A DNA stretch of 16,215 nucleotides from 39-52-133 sp036523795 (GCA_036523795.1 DATDDN010000034.1:1-16215); one strand, 5' to 3'. Shown: positions 1 to 6,598, numbered from the stretch's first letter. Translations and numbers: made by a program. The notes: generated from the letters alone by a model not told the origin.

Positions 1-219
1 CGCAACACCGCGGATGCCATCCACAGCGGGGCAATGCGTGCGACAATCGGCGCCATTCAGCAGCAGCATGCACGCCTGCGCGCACGCGGGCCGGTGCGCT
101 GTGTGCTCAGCGGCGGCGCTGCAGGACAGATCGAGGCGCACCTCGGTCTGCCGTGTGAGCGCGTGGATGATCTGGTGCTGCACGGGCTGCACCTTACAGG
201 ACAGGAGACAGAAGCGTGA
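1..219 (+). CDS. coaX: Type III pantothenate kinase, C-terminal part (5' end outside window)
   Basis: This is the last 72 codons of a gene entering from the left in frame 1 and stopping with TGA at 217-219. CoaX phosphorylates pantothenate, the first committed step of coenzyme A synthesis, in the cytoplasm. The visible segment opens with NTADAIHSGA, which matches the TADAI-x-SGA segment near the C-terminus of type III kinases. It continues with VLSGGAAG, the glycine-rich late strand (usually LTGGDA), and ends with a DDLVLHGL element typical of the family's last strand and helix. The kinase active-site residues lie upstream and cannot be checked. The stop codon overlaps the GTG start of the next gene by four bases, so the two are probably co-transcribed. 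In many betaproteobacteria coaX follows birA, but nothing upstream is visible here. Confidence 0.85.
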   Translation, partial: RNTADAIHSGAMRATIGAIQQQHARLRARGPVRCVLSGGAAGQIEAHLGLPCERVDDLVLHGLHLTGQETEA

Positions 220-1001
220 TCAGGAGGTTGGTGGTTGGACTGGTGCTGGTAAACATCATTTTCTTTGCGCTGATGCAATGGGGCGGCAAGCTGGCTGGAG
301 AGGGCAAGGCGCCGCAGCAGGCCGCACTGAATGCGGACAAGATCAAGCTGCTCAACTCGCCTGAGGCGGTGCCGCCTGTGCCACCAGCGGTAGCGTCCGT
401 CGTGCCGGCGGTGCCTGCGCCGGCTACCGCGGTGCCGCTCCCGCCGCCAGCCGCTCCGGTCGTGGCGGCCGCGCCGACGCCAGCGCCAGCGCCGCCAGCT
501 GCACCTGTCCGGCATGCTGCTGAAATAAGTTGCATGGAGTGGAGCGAGTTTTCCGGCACCGACCTCGCGCGTGCGGAAAAGGCGCTGGCCGGACTCAAGC
601 TGGGCGACAAGCTGGGGCAGCGCACGGTGGAGTACAACCGCGGTTATCTGGTGTATCTCTCCCCCTTCAAGACCCTGGCAGGGCGCAACAAGAAGGTTCG
701 CGAACTCAAGGCTGCCGGTATTAGCGACTACTTCGTGATCAAGGAATCTGGCGCGCTGAAGAATGCCATCTCGGTCGGCGTGTTCAAGACCGAGGAAGCG
801 GCTAGGCATTACCAGGCAGAACTGGGCAAGAAGGGCCTGAAATCGGTGCAGGTTGCGTCGCGCGAGGCGCAACTCAAATTCATCGTGTTCACCTTCAGGC
901 AGGTGGATGCGGCCACGGCGAACCAGCTTGGTGTTTGGCAGAAAGATTACCCCGGCAGCGAGCTGAAAACGCTGCCGTGCGGCGCGGCGAACGGCAAATA
1001 A
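216..1001 (+). CDS. SPOR-domain membrane-anchored protein
   Basis: A 261-residue protein starting at GTG 216, inside the coaX stop (GTGA overlap), which supports this start by translational coupling. Residues about 5-22 form one hydrophobic N-terminal helix after MIRR, so the protein is probably anchored in the inner membrane with its body in the periplasm. Residues about 51-97 are a low-complexity Pro/Ala/Val linker. The C-terminal part, about 105-245, contains the pattern of a SPOR (sporulation-related repeat) domain: a YLVYLSPF strand, a charged helix (NKKVRELKAAG), a second ISVGVF strand, then EEAARHYQAEL. SPOR domains bind denuded septal peptidoglycan, so a role at the division site or cell wall is likely. 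Cys106 and Cys256 flank the domain and could form a disulfide (inference). The family assignment is good, but the exact partner is unknown. Confidence 0.75.
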   Translation: MIRRLVVGLVLVNIIFFALMQWGGKLAGEGKAPQQAALNADKIKLLNSPEAVPPVPPAVASVVPAVPAPATAVPLPPPAAPVVAAAPTPAPAPPAAPVRHAAEISCMEWSEFSGTDLARAEKALAGLKLGDKLGQRTVEYNRGYLVYLSPFKTLAGRNKKVRELKAAGISDYFVIKESGALKNAISVGVFKTEEAARHYQAELGKKGLKSVQVASREAQLKFIVFTFRQVDAATANQLGVWQKDYPGSELKTLPCGAANGK

Positions 1002-1009
1002 GCCACCGG

Positions 1010-1038
1010 TTGACAGGCAGGGGCAAAATCAGGAAAAT
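1010..1038 (+). promoter_or_regulatory. Putative sigma-70 promoter of the tRNA-Met gene
   Basis: A perfect -35 hexamer TTGACA (1010-1015) is followed after 17 bases by GAAAAT (1033-1038), a 4/6 match to the -10 consensus. It sits just after the stop of the SPOR gene and 85 bases upstream of the tRNA. The stretch in between is GC-rich and holds a short hairpin (GCCCA-GAAA-TGGGC, about 1095-1108) that may mark the 5' leader removed during tRNA maturation. The promoter is predicted from sequence only. Confidence 0.5.
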
Positions 1039-1122
1039 GCCGCCTCCTCGTGAGGTTCGCTCCCGCTTCGGTCGGGCCGGCTTCATGAAACAGCGCCCAG
1101 AAATGGGCTGCGACAGTGATTC

Positions 1123-1199
1123 GGTGATATAGCTCAGCTGGTTAGAGCACAGCACTCATAACGCTGGGGTCGGTGGTTCAAGTCCACCTATCACCACCA
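1123..1199 (+). tRNA. tRNA-Met (elongator type, anticodon CAT)
   Basis: A 77-base cloverleaf with an encoded CCA end (1197-1199). The acceptor arms GGTGATA (1123-1129) and TATCACC (1189-1195) pair perfectly, with discriminator A at 1196. The D arm is AGCTC..GAGC, the anticodon CAT lies at 1157-1159, and the T arm reads GGTGG-TTCAAGT-CCACC. The first pair G-C and the overall resemblance to elongator tRNA-Met argue against the initiator, whose first pair is mismatched. An Ile2 tRNA, whose CAT is modified to lysidine, is the main alternative. The GAGCACAGCACTCATAA...GGGGTC context resembles E. coli elongator tRNA-Met more than ileX. The anticodon stem has an A-C mismatch next to the loop (A1154/C1162). 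Confidence 0.93.
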
Positions 1200-1204
1200 G
1201 ATTG

Positions 1205-1237
1205 AAAAAGCCCGCATGTAACCCATGCGGGCTTTTT
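1205..1237 (+). terminator. Rho-independent terminator after tRNA-Met
   Basis: A 14-base inverted repeat (1205-1218 and 1224-1237) with a GC-rich core GCCCGCATG/CATGCGGGC and a five-base loop. It is preceded by A5 and followed by T5, so it can act in both directions. It lies six bases after the tRNA CCA end. Confidence 0.9.
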
Positions 1238-1315
1238 ATTGCCCGGGCAAATCTGCTGGGTGGCAGTCATCTGCGCTAAAATGACGCCTTGGCCGCATCA
1301 CGGGCAAGAGGCAAC

Positions 1316-1345
1316 AAAAAAGCCCCGGTCCATGCGAACCGGAGC
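1316..1345 (-). terminator. Rho-independent terminator of the 31-residue protein gene
   Basis: Read on the minus strand, a ten-pair stem GCTCCGGTTC / GGACCGGGGC with a four-base GCAT loop (1322-1345) is followed by a run of six T. It starts 24 bases after the stop codon of the small reading frame at 1369-1464, which supports that frame as an expressed monocistronic gene. Confidence 0.85.
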
Positions 1346-1368
1346 TTCTTGCTTTAATGCGGGAATGC

Positions 1369-1464
1369 TTAGTTGCTGGTGAACAGCTGCTTCAGCATCC
1401 ACAGCGAGAACAATGCTGCGGCGATTGCGGTGCCAACTGCGCATACGGTTGCGATAAGTGCCAT
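1369..1464 (-). CDS. Small single-helix membrane protein, 31 residues, unknown function
   Basis: A short reading frame on the minus strand starting at ATG 1464 and ending with TAA at 1369-1371. It is preceded by a near-ideal AGGAGG ribosome binding site seven to ten bases before the start and followed by a strong terminator. The product begins MALIATVCAVGTAIAAALFS and ends LWMLKQLFTSN. Residues about 3-24 form one hydrophobic helix, followed by one Lys and a polar tail, so it is likely a small inner-membrane protein. I do not recognise a family. A possible -10 (TACGAT, minus strand, 1516-1521) lies about 50 bases upstream with a poor -35. A longer 75-residue frame overlaps it but is in another frame and has no ribosome binding site. 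Function cannot be assigned. Small one-helix proteins often bind and tune larger membrane complexes, but that is only an analogy. Confidence 0.72.
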   Translation of the reverse strand: MALIATVCAVGTAIAAALFSLWMLKQLFTSN

Positions 1465-1631
1465 TTCGGTCTCCTCCTGTAAAAAACGAACGGCTGCGGG
1501 AAAACAGCGAAATCAATCGTAGCACAAATTTTTGTCCGGGTAACTCGCCGGGCCGGGATGGGCGACTGCCCTAGTCGGGTTTAGCGCCAGGGCCGCAGGT
1601 TGAACGTGAACAGATCGTTTAAGGAAGATGC

Positions 1632-2966
1632 ATGAACAAGTTGTGCAAGCTTTACGTCAAAACGTATGGCTGTCAGATGAACGAATATGACACCGACAAG
1701 ATGGTTGACGTGCTGCGCGCTGGGACGCCGCTGCAGGTGGTCGAACGTCCGGAAGAGGCGGACATCCTTCTGTTCAACACCTGTTCCATCCGCGAGAAGG
1801 CGCAGGAGAAGGTGTTTTCCGACCTGGGACGGGTGCGTCCGCTGAAACTGGAGCGCCCCGATGTGATCATCGGGGTGGGCGGCTGCGTGGCCAGCCAGGA
1901 GGGCGACACCATCATCAAGCGCGCGCCCTATGTGGATGTGGTGTTCGGGCCGCAGACGCTGCACCGCCTGCCCGAGCTGATCGCGGCGCGCAGGCAGAGC
2001 GGCCAGCCGCAGGTGGATATCAGTTTTCCCGAGATCGAGAAATTCGACCACCTGCCGGCGGCACAGACCACGGCCGGCAGCGCATTTGTGGCGATCATGG
2101 AGGGCTGCAGCAAGTACTGCACCTTCTGCGTGGTGCCCTATACGCGCGGCGATGAAGTGTCGCGCCCGTTTGCCGACGTGATGCGCGATGTGGAACAGCT
2201 GGTGGCGCAGGGAGTGGGTGAGATCACCCTGCTGGGGCAGAACGTGAATGCCTATCACGGCGAGGCCGACGGCGACAGCGTGGACTTTGCCTTCCTGCTG
2301 AAGGCGATTGCTGCGCTGGATGGCGTGCAGCGCCTGCGCTTTACCACTTCGCATCCCAGGGAAATGACGCAGCGAGTGATCGACGTGTTTGCCAGCGCGC
2401 CCAAGCTGGCCAGCCATCTGCACCTGCCGGTGCAGTCCGGTTCGGACCGTGTGCTGGCGGCGATGAAGCGCGGCTACACTGTGCTCGAATACAAATCCAT
2501 CGTGCGCCGCCTGCGTGCGGCGCGGCCCGACCTGGTGCTGACCACCGACATCATCGTGGGCTTCCCCGGTGAGAGCGAGCAGGATTTCGAGGCCACGCTC
2601 AGGCTGATGGAAGAGGTGGCCTACGACATGAGCTTCAGCTTCCTGTTCAGTCCGCGCCCCGGCACGCCTGCTGCGGAGATGGTGGATGAGACCGCCGCCG
2701 AGGAAAAAGCCGCCCGCCTCAAGCGCGTGCAGGAGCTGGTCAGCCGCCAGGGGCAGCAGCTGGCGCAATCGCTGGTGGGCAGCGTGCAGCGCGTGCTGGT
2801 GGAAGGCGTGTCGCGGCGCGATGCGCGTGAGCTGGCCGGGCGCCTGGACAACAATCGTGTAGTCAACTTTGTCGGCTCCAGCGGCATGCTGGGGCGCTTC
2901 ATCGACGTAAGGATCACCGCGCTGGAGCACCATACCCTGCGCGGCGAAGTGGTGACGCTATCGTGA
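1632..2966 (+). CDS. miaB: tRNA-2-methylthio-N6-dimethylallyladenosine synthase
   Basis: A 444-residue radical-SAM methylthiotransferase. MiaB adds a methylthio group to i6A37 in tRNAs that read UNN codons, using two [4Fe-4S] clusters and SAM. The N-terminal UPF0004 domain opens KLYVKTYGCQMNEYD and supplies the auxiliary-cluster cysteines Cys14, Cys51 and Cys85. The radical-SAM motif is EGCSKYCTFCVVPYTRG, with Cys159, Cys163 and Cys166. A C-terminal TRAM-like segment (about 380-440), including a GRLDNNRVVNF stretch, would bind tRNA. Length and all six cysteines match the family. ATG 1632 follows AAGGAAG (1621-1627) at good spacing. It is the first gene of a four-gene operon, and its stop overlaps the GTG of ybeZ. 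RimO, the ribosomal S12 relative, is excluded by the MiaB-like NTCSIREKA and VVPYTRG motifs. Confidence 0.96.
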   Translation: MNKLCKLYVKTYGCQMNEYDTDKMVDVLRAGTPLQVVERPEEADILLFNTCSIREKAQEKVFSDLGRVRPLKLERPDVIIGVGGCVASQEGDTIIKRAPYVDVVFGPQTLHRLPELIAARRQSGQPQVDISFPEIEKFDHLPAAQTTAGSAFVAIMEGCSKYCTFCVVPYTRGDEVSRPFADVMRDVEQLVAQGVGEITLLGQNVNAYHGEADGDSVDFAFLLKAIAALDGVQRLRFTTSHPREMTQRVIDVFASAPKLASHLHLPVQSGSDRVLAAMKRGYTVLEYKSIVRRLRAARPDLVLTTDIIVGFPGESEQDFEATLRLMEEVAYDMSFSFLFSPRPGTPAAEMVDETAAEEKAARLKRVQELVSRQGQQLAQSLVGSVQRVLVEGVSRRDARELAGRLDNNRVVNFVGSSGMLGRFIDVRITALEHHTLRGEVVTLS

Positions 2967-3943
2967 AAAAGCGCGGTGCACCATTCACCCCCTTGCAGTT
3001 CGCGCTGGAGCCGTTGGACAACGTGCGCCTGGCCAACCTGTGCGGCGCGTTCGACGAACACCTGCGCCAGATTGAGACTGCGCTGGATGTCACCATTGCG
3101 CGTCGCGGCGAACACTTCTCCGTGCAAGGCACGCAGGCGCAGGCCGAGCTGGCGCGCCAGGTGCTGCAGGATTTCTACCGCGAGGCCGGCGAGGAGATCA
3201 CGCTGGAGCAGCTGCAGCTGGCGCTGATCGAGGTGATGAAGGGCGAGTCGCGCGCGCTGTCGGTCGATGCGCCGCCGCTGCTGATGACGCGGCGCAGCGA
3301 CATCCGCGGGCGCACGCCGCGCCAGAGCGAATACCTGCAGGCCATCCAGCAGCACGACATCACCTTCGGCGTGGGACCGGCCGGCACGGGAAAGACTTAT
3401 CTCGCCGTGGCCTGCGCCGTGGATGCCCTGCAGCGCGAAGCGGTGAAACGCGTGGTGCTGGTGCGCCCAGCGGTGGAGGCCGGCGAACGCCTGGGCTTCC
3501 TGCCCGGCGACATGGCGCAGAAGGTCGATCCCTACCTGCGCCCCTTGTATGATGCGCTGTATGACCTGATGGGCGCGGAGCGGGTGGGGCGCGCCTTCGA
3601 GCGCGGCGAGATCGAGATTGCGCCGCTGGCCTACATGCGCGGCCGCACGCTCAACCACGCCTTCATCATCCTGGATGAGGCGCAGAACACCACTCCGGAG
3701 CAGATGAAGATGTTCCTCACCCGCATGGGCTTCGGCAGCAAGGCCGTGATCACCGGCGACGTCACCCAGATCGACCTCGCGCGCGGCCAGAAGAGCGGCC
3801 TGATTGAGGCGCGCCAGGTGCTGCAGGATGTGCGCGGCATCGCCATCTGCGAATTCCTGGTGGAAGACGTGGTGCGCCATCCGCTGGTGCAGAAAATCGT
3901 TACCGCCTATGAGAAATACGAGCAACGCAAGGACAAGCCATGA
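2963..3943 (+). CDS. ybeZ: PhoH-like ATPase (YbeZ)
   Basis: A 326-residue cytoplasmic P-loop protein of the PhoH family. The N-terminal part (about 1-110) carries the small KH-like region found in YbeZ. Walker A is GPAGTGKT (138-145), Walker B is FIILDEAQN (about 234-242), and a sensor-like TGDVTQIDL follows at 264-272. The family is an ATPase, probably acting on RNA, and YbeZ is known to partner the endoribonuclease YbeY. The start is GTG 2963, overlapping the miaB stop (GTGA), so translation is probably coupled. The stop overlaps the ATG of ybeY (ATGA). The order miaB-ybeZ-ybeY-ybeX is the usual one in gamma- and betaproteobacteria. Length is near normal (E. coli about 350) and all nucleotide-binding motifs are intact. 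Confidence 0.94.
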   Translation: MKKRGAPFTPLQFALEPLDNVRLANLCGAFDEHLRQIETALDVTIARRGEHFSVQGTQAQAELARQVLQDFYREAGEEITLEQLQLALIEVMKGESRALSVDAPPLLMTRRSDIRGRTPRQSEYLQAIQQHDITFGVGPAGTGKTYLAVACAVDALQREAVKRVVLVRPAVEAGERLGFLPGDMAQKVDPYLRPLYDALYDLMGAERVGRAFERGEIEIAPLAYMRGRTLNHAFIILDEAQNTTPEQMKMFLTRMGFGSKAVITGDVTQIDLARGQKSGLIEARQVLQDVRGIAICEFLVEDVVRHPLVQKIVTAYEKYEQRKDKP

Positions 3944-4389
3944 GCAGTGCCCATAAACTTTCGCTGTCGGTGCAGTACGCCAGCGAGGACAAAAGCGTGC
4001 CGACACGCGCGCAGTTCCGGCGCTGGGTGCAGGCCGCGCTGCAGCAGGACCTGCAGGCCACCCTGCGCATCGTCGATGCCGAAGAAGGGCAGACATTGAA
4101 CCGCGATTTTCGCGGCAAGGATTACGCCACCAATGTGCTGACCTTCGTCTACGACGATGCCGAACCTCTTTCCGGCGACATCGTCATCTGCGCGCCGGTG
4201 GTGGCGCGCGAAGCCGCCGAGCAGGGCAAGACATTGCAGGCGCATTACGCGCACATGACGCTGCACGCCGTGCTGCACCTGCAGGGCTATGACCACGAAA
4301 GCGAGCGGGAAGCCGACGAGATGGAAGCGCTGGAGACTGCGTTGATGCTCAAATTAGGGTATCCTGCACCCTATGTGGTAACCAGTTGA
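3940..4389 (+). CDS. ybeY: Endoribonuclease YbeY (16S rRNA 3'-end maturation)
   Basis: A 149-residue single-domain metal-dependent RNase. The family signature H-x3-H-x5-H is seen as HAVLHLQGYDH, with His109, His113 and His119 as the zinc ligands. The preceding NRDFRGKDYATNVLTF block (about 54-69) is the conserved segment that begins the active-site fold. YbeY takes part in 16S rRNA 3' maturation, 70S quality control and small-RNA regulation in the cytoplasm. The ATG at 3940 overlaps the ybeZ stop by four bases, which fixes the start and suggests coupled translation. The next gene, ybeX, starts seven bases after the stop. Length is as expected (E. coli 155) and no key residue is missing. Confidence 0.96.
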   Translation: MSSAHKLSLSVQYASEDKSVPTRAQFRRWVQAALQQDLQATLRIVDAEEGQTLNRDFRGKDYATNVLTFVYDDAEPLSGDIVICAPVVAREAAEQGKTLQAHYAHMTLHAVLHLQGYDHESEREADEMEALETALMLKLGYPAPYVVTS

Positions 4390-4396
4390 AGTAACG

Positions 4397-5245
4397 ATGG
4401 ACGACTCAGACAGTAACAAGCCGAGTTTGCTCGAGCGCATTTCCGCAATGCTGCTGCGCGAACCGGAAGACCGCGAACAGCTGCTCGCACTGCTTTACTC
4501 CGCCTACGAGCGCAACCTGCTCGACGCCGAAGCCCTCGCCATGATGGAAGGGGTGATCCAGGTGTCCGAGCGACAGGTGCGCGAGATCATGGTGCCCCGC
4601 TCGCAGATGGATGTCATCGACATCAGCGAGCCACCTGAAAAATTCATCCCCTTCGTCATCGAAACCGCGCACTCGCGCTTCCCCGTCATCGACGGCAACA
4701 AGGACAACATCATCGGCATCCTGCTGGCCAAGGATCTGCTGCGTTACTACGCCGGCGAGGAATTCAACGTGCGCGACATGCTGCGCCCGGCGGTGTTTGT
4801 TCCCGAGGCCAAGCGCCTCAACGTGCTGCTGCGCGACTTCCGCAGCAACCGCAACCACATGGCACTGGTGGTGGACGAGTACGGCGGCGTGTGCGGCATG
4901 GTCACCATCGAGGACGTGCTGGAGCAGATCGTCGGCGAGATCGAGGACGAATTCGATTTCGACGAGGAAGAGGACAACATCGTGCCGGTAGGCAAGGATC
5001 ACTGGCGCATCAAGGCTGCCACCACAATTGCCGACCTGAATGAGACGCTGGGCACAGCCTTCAGCGATGAAGAGGTCGATACCGTGGGGGGCTTGGTGCT
5101 GCAGGCCGCGGGCAAGCTGCCCAAGCGCGGCGAGCACATTGTCATCGATGGTCTTCAGTTCACCGTGCTGCGCGCGGATAGCCGTCGCCTGTATTCGCTG
5201 ATGGTAGAACGCAAGCCGGAAGTGGCGGCACCGGCTGCGGAGTGA
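4397..5245 (+). CDS. ybeX: CBS-domain protein of the HlyC/CorC family (YbeX)
   Basis: A 282-residue soluble protein. A short N-terminal helical part (about 1-60) is followed by the EIMVPRSQMDVID entry into a pair of CBS domains (about 64-185, with HSRFPVIDG, NIIGILLAKDLL and VVDEYGGVCGMVTIEDVLEQIVG). An acidic linker (about 181-195) leads to a CorC/HlyC domain (about 200-275, with TVGGLVLQAAGKLPKRGE). CBS pairs bind adenosyl ligands. YbeX/CorC is linked to magnesium/cobalt efflux and, more recently, to ribosome metabolism. It lacks the membrane DUF21 domain of full-length CorB/CNNM transporters, as usual for YbeX. It starts seven bases after ybeY and ends the operon. The lnt gene that often follows ybeX is absent here. 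Confidence 0.92.
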   Translation: MDDSDSNKPSLLERISAMLLREPEDREQLLALLYSAYERNLLDAEALAMMEGVIQVSERQVREIMVPRSQMDVIDISEPPEKFIPFVIETAHSRFPVIDGNKDNIIGILLAKDLLRYYAGEEFNVRDMLRPAVFVPEAKRLNVLLRDFRSNRNHMALVVDEYGGVCGMVTIEDVLEQIVGEIEDEFDFDEEEDNIVPVGKDHWRIKAATTIADLNETLGTAFSDEEVDTVGGLVLQAAGKLPKRGEHIVIDGLQFTVLRADSRRLYSLMVERKPEVAAPAAE

Positions 5246-5269
5246 ATCTTCAAAATGCCGCTGCGCGGG

Positions 5270-5298
5270 TTGGGTCGCGCGCAGTTCTGGCGTAGACT
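5270..5298 (+). promoter_or_regulatory. Possible promoter of the CZB-like gene
   Basis: TTGGGT (5270-5275, 3/6 match to -35) and TAGACT (5293-5298, 4/6 match to -10) are separated by exactly 17 bases. A start of transcription near 5305 would coincide with the first base of the tRNA-like hairpin described next. Weak on sequence alone, but the spacing and position agree. Confidence 0.35.
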
Positions 5299-5304
5299 AC
5301 ATTT

Positions 5305-5334
5305 GTGGCTGCAGCTCAGTGGGTAGTGCAGCCA
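5305..5334 (+). repeat. Inverted repeat resembling the 5' part of tRNA-His
   Basis: A perfect eight-base inverted repeat, TGGCTGCA (5306-5313) and TGCAGCCA (5327-5334), encloses a 13-base loop. From 5305 the sequence also reads like the first 25 bases of bacterial tRNA-His: GTGGCTG as the acceptor strand, then AGCTCAGT and GGTAG of the D arm, with about three differences. No anticodon arm, T arm or acceptor 3' strand follows, so it is not a tRNA gene. It lies in the leader of the CZB-like gene, about 65-95 bases before its start codon. Confidence 0.55.
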
Positions 5335-5399
5335 GTATCGCAACGTAAAAAAATACATCATGCAGGCAGTCAAAATAGCGCATGACAAGGAGGTGTGTG

Positions 5400-5819
5400 A
5401 TGGGCTTTTTCTCAAATCTGTTCAAAAAATCCAGTTTCTTCTCGTCGGAATACACCGACAAATCCATGATGTCGTTGGCCGAGGTTATCAACGCGCACAA
5501 CAACTGGAAAACCCGCTTCGCAAAATTCATGGACGGGACGCTGGGTTACAGCCTTGACCCCGAGATACTGGCGGCGGCGGATGACACCGAGCTGGGACGC
5601 TGGATCCTGCAGATGGACGATGCGGAGAGCAATGCCGACAAGCGCAAGCTGCTGGATCAGCTGCATCAGGCTAACGCCGACATGCACATAGCCGCCAGCG
5701 GCATTGCCAAACTGGTGGTGGCCGGCGATACGTCCCAGATCAGCAAGGCCAATGTGCCCTATATGTTTTTCTCGCGTCAGGTGATGACACTGCTGAAGGA
5801 GCTGGAGAAGCGCAGCTGA
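5400..5819 (+). CDS. Small CZB-like (chemoreceptor zinc-binding type) protein with altered ligands
   Basis: A 139-residue soluble protein. The ATG at 5400 is chosen because AAGGAGGTG (5387-5395), nearly a full anti-Shine-Dalgarno match, lies four bases upstream. An upstream in-frame ATG (5382) would place this site inside the gene. After a basic/aromatic N-terminus (MGFFSNLFKKSSFF), residues about 22-108 follow the CZB pattern: a helix with NAHNNW (His33), then TELGRWI where the family has C-x-LGxW, and a helix pair ending NADMHIAAS (His96). CZB domains bind zinc through three His and one Cys and occur in chemoreceptors and diguanylate cyclases such as DgcZ. Here the Cys position is Thr63 and one expected His is Asn92, although His89 is close by. 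Function is unknown; metal binding is doubtful. It is a stand-alone gene, not clearly part of the ybeX operon. Confidence 0.62.
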   Translation: MGFFSNLFKKSSFFSSEYTDKSMMSLAEVINAHNNWKTRFAKFMDGTLGYSLDPEILAAADDTELGRWILQMDDAESNADKRKLLDQLHQANADMHIAASGIAKLVVAGDTSQISKANVPYMFFSRQVMTLLKELEKRS

Positions 5820-5821
5820 GC

Positions 5822-5836
5822 GCTGCTTCCGGCAGC
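5822..5836. terminator. Small hairpin between convergent genes
   Basis: GCTGC-TTCCG-GCAGC, a five-pair stem in the 19-base gap between the CZB-like gene and the rluF stop. There is no T-run on either side, so intrinsic termination is doubtful. It is the only candidate signal in the gap. Confidence 0.25.
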
Positions 5837-5838
5837 AG

Positions 5839-6570
5839 TCAGAATTTCTCGTCTGCGCGCAGGTAACGCCACTGCCCCACCGGCAGTTCGCCCAGCTTTA
5901 CCTTGCCGATGCGCACGCGCTTCAGTCCCGTCACCTTCAACCCCACTAGCTCGCACATGCGGCGAATCTGCCGCTTCTTGCCCTCGCGCAGCACAAAGCG
6001 CAGCTGGTCTTCGTTCTGCCAGGTGACCCGGGCCGGTTTCAGTTTCTGCCCATCCAGCGACAGCCCGTGGTTGAGCATGTTGAGGCCGTTGCCCACCATC
6101 TTGCCGGTGACGCGCACCAGGTATTCCTTGTCGATTTCCGAGTTCTCGCCTATCAGCTGCTTCGCCACGCGGCCGTCCTGGGTGAGCACCAGCAGGCCCT
6201 GCGAGTCGATGTCCAGGCGGCCGGCGGGGGCGAGTCCTTTCAGGTGGGCAGGCTGTAAGCGGATGCCGGAGGTGTCGCCGGCCCACTGTGTGTCGCGCTT
6301 GATCAGTACGGAGGCTGGCTGGTAGCCGTCTTCGGCCTGGCCGGAAACATAGCTCACCGGCTTGTTGAGCAGGATGGTGACCTGGGTCTGCTGCTGCGTC
6401 TGTGCGGCCCTGTTCAGGGTGATCTTCTGGTTGGGGAAAATCTTGGTGCCCAGCTCGGTGACCGCCACACCGTCTACCAGCACCCAGCCGCGTTCGATGT
6501 AGCTGTCAGCCTCGCGGCGCGAGCAGATGCCCTGTTCGGACATGAGTTTGGAGAGACGAATTTTTTCCAT
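5839..6570 (-). CDS. rluF: 23S rRNA pseudouridine synthase of the RluF/RluB/RluE family
   Basis: A 243-residue RsuA-family pseudouridine synthase. An N-terminal S4 RNA-binding domain (about 3-50: RLSKLMSEQGICSRREAD) is followed by the catalytic domain with the family motif GRLD (117-120) in APAGRLDIDSQGLLVLT. Asp120 is the catalytic aspartate. A late motif, LREGKKRQIRRMCELVG, is the conserved substrate/RNA segment. LNKP and RQIRRM fit the RluF branch (U2604 of 23S rRNA), but RluB and RluE share much of this, so the exact target is less sure than the family. It acts in the cytoplasm during large-subunit assembly. Translation starts at ATG 6570 without a clear ribosome binding site. The gene follows marC on the same strand after a repeat-containing gap of 124 bases. 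Confidence 0.85.
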   Translation of the reverse strand: MEKIRLSKLMSEQGICSRREADSYIERGWVLVDGVAVTELGTKIFPNQKITLNRAAQTQQQTQVTILLNKPVSYVSGQAEDGYQPASVLIKRDTQWAGDTSGIRLQPAHLKGLAPAGRLDIDSQGLLVLTQDGRVAKQLIGENSEIDKEYLVRVTGKMVGNGLNMLNHGLSLDGQKLKPARVTWQNEDQLRFVLREGKKRQIRRMCELVGLKVTGLKRVRIGKVKLGELPVGQWRYLRADEKF

Positions 6571-6598
6571 GTTTTGAAAATCGCTAAAAGCGGTTGAT

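Noticed and set aside
1298..1525. 75-residue minus-strand frame overlapping the 31-residue gene
   Set aside because: It is in another frame, has no ribosome binding site, and reads through the terminator hairpin. The shorter frame has all the signals.
1581..2933. 450-residue antisense frame over miaB
   Set aside because: miaB is unmistakable on the plus strand. The antisense product has no recognisable motif.
2621..4096. 491-residue antisense frame across miaB, ybeZ and ybeY
   Set aside because: It spans three coupled real genes. No ribosome binding site or motif was seen.
5305..5380. A complete tRNA gene
   Set aside because: Only the acceptor 5' strand and D arm words are present. No anticodon stem, T arm or matching 3' acceptor strand follows.
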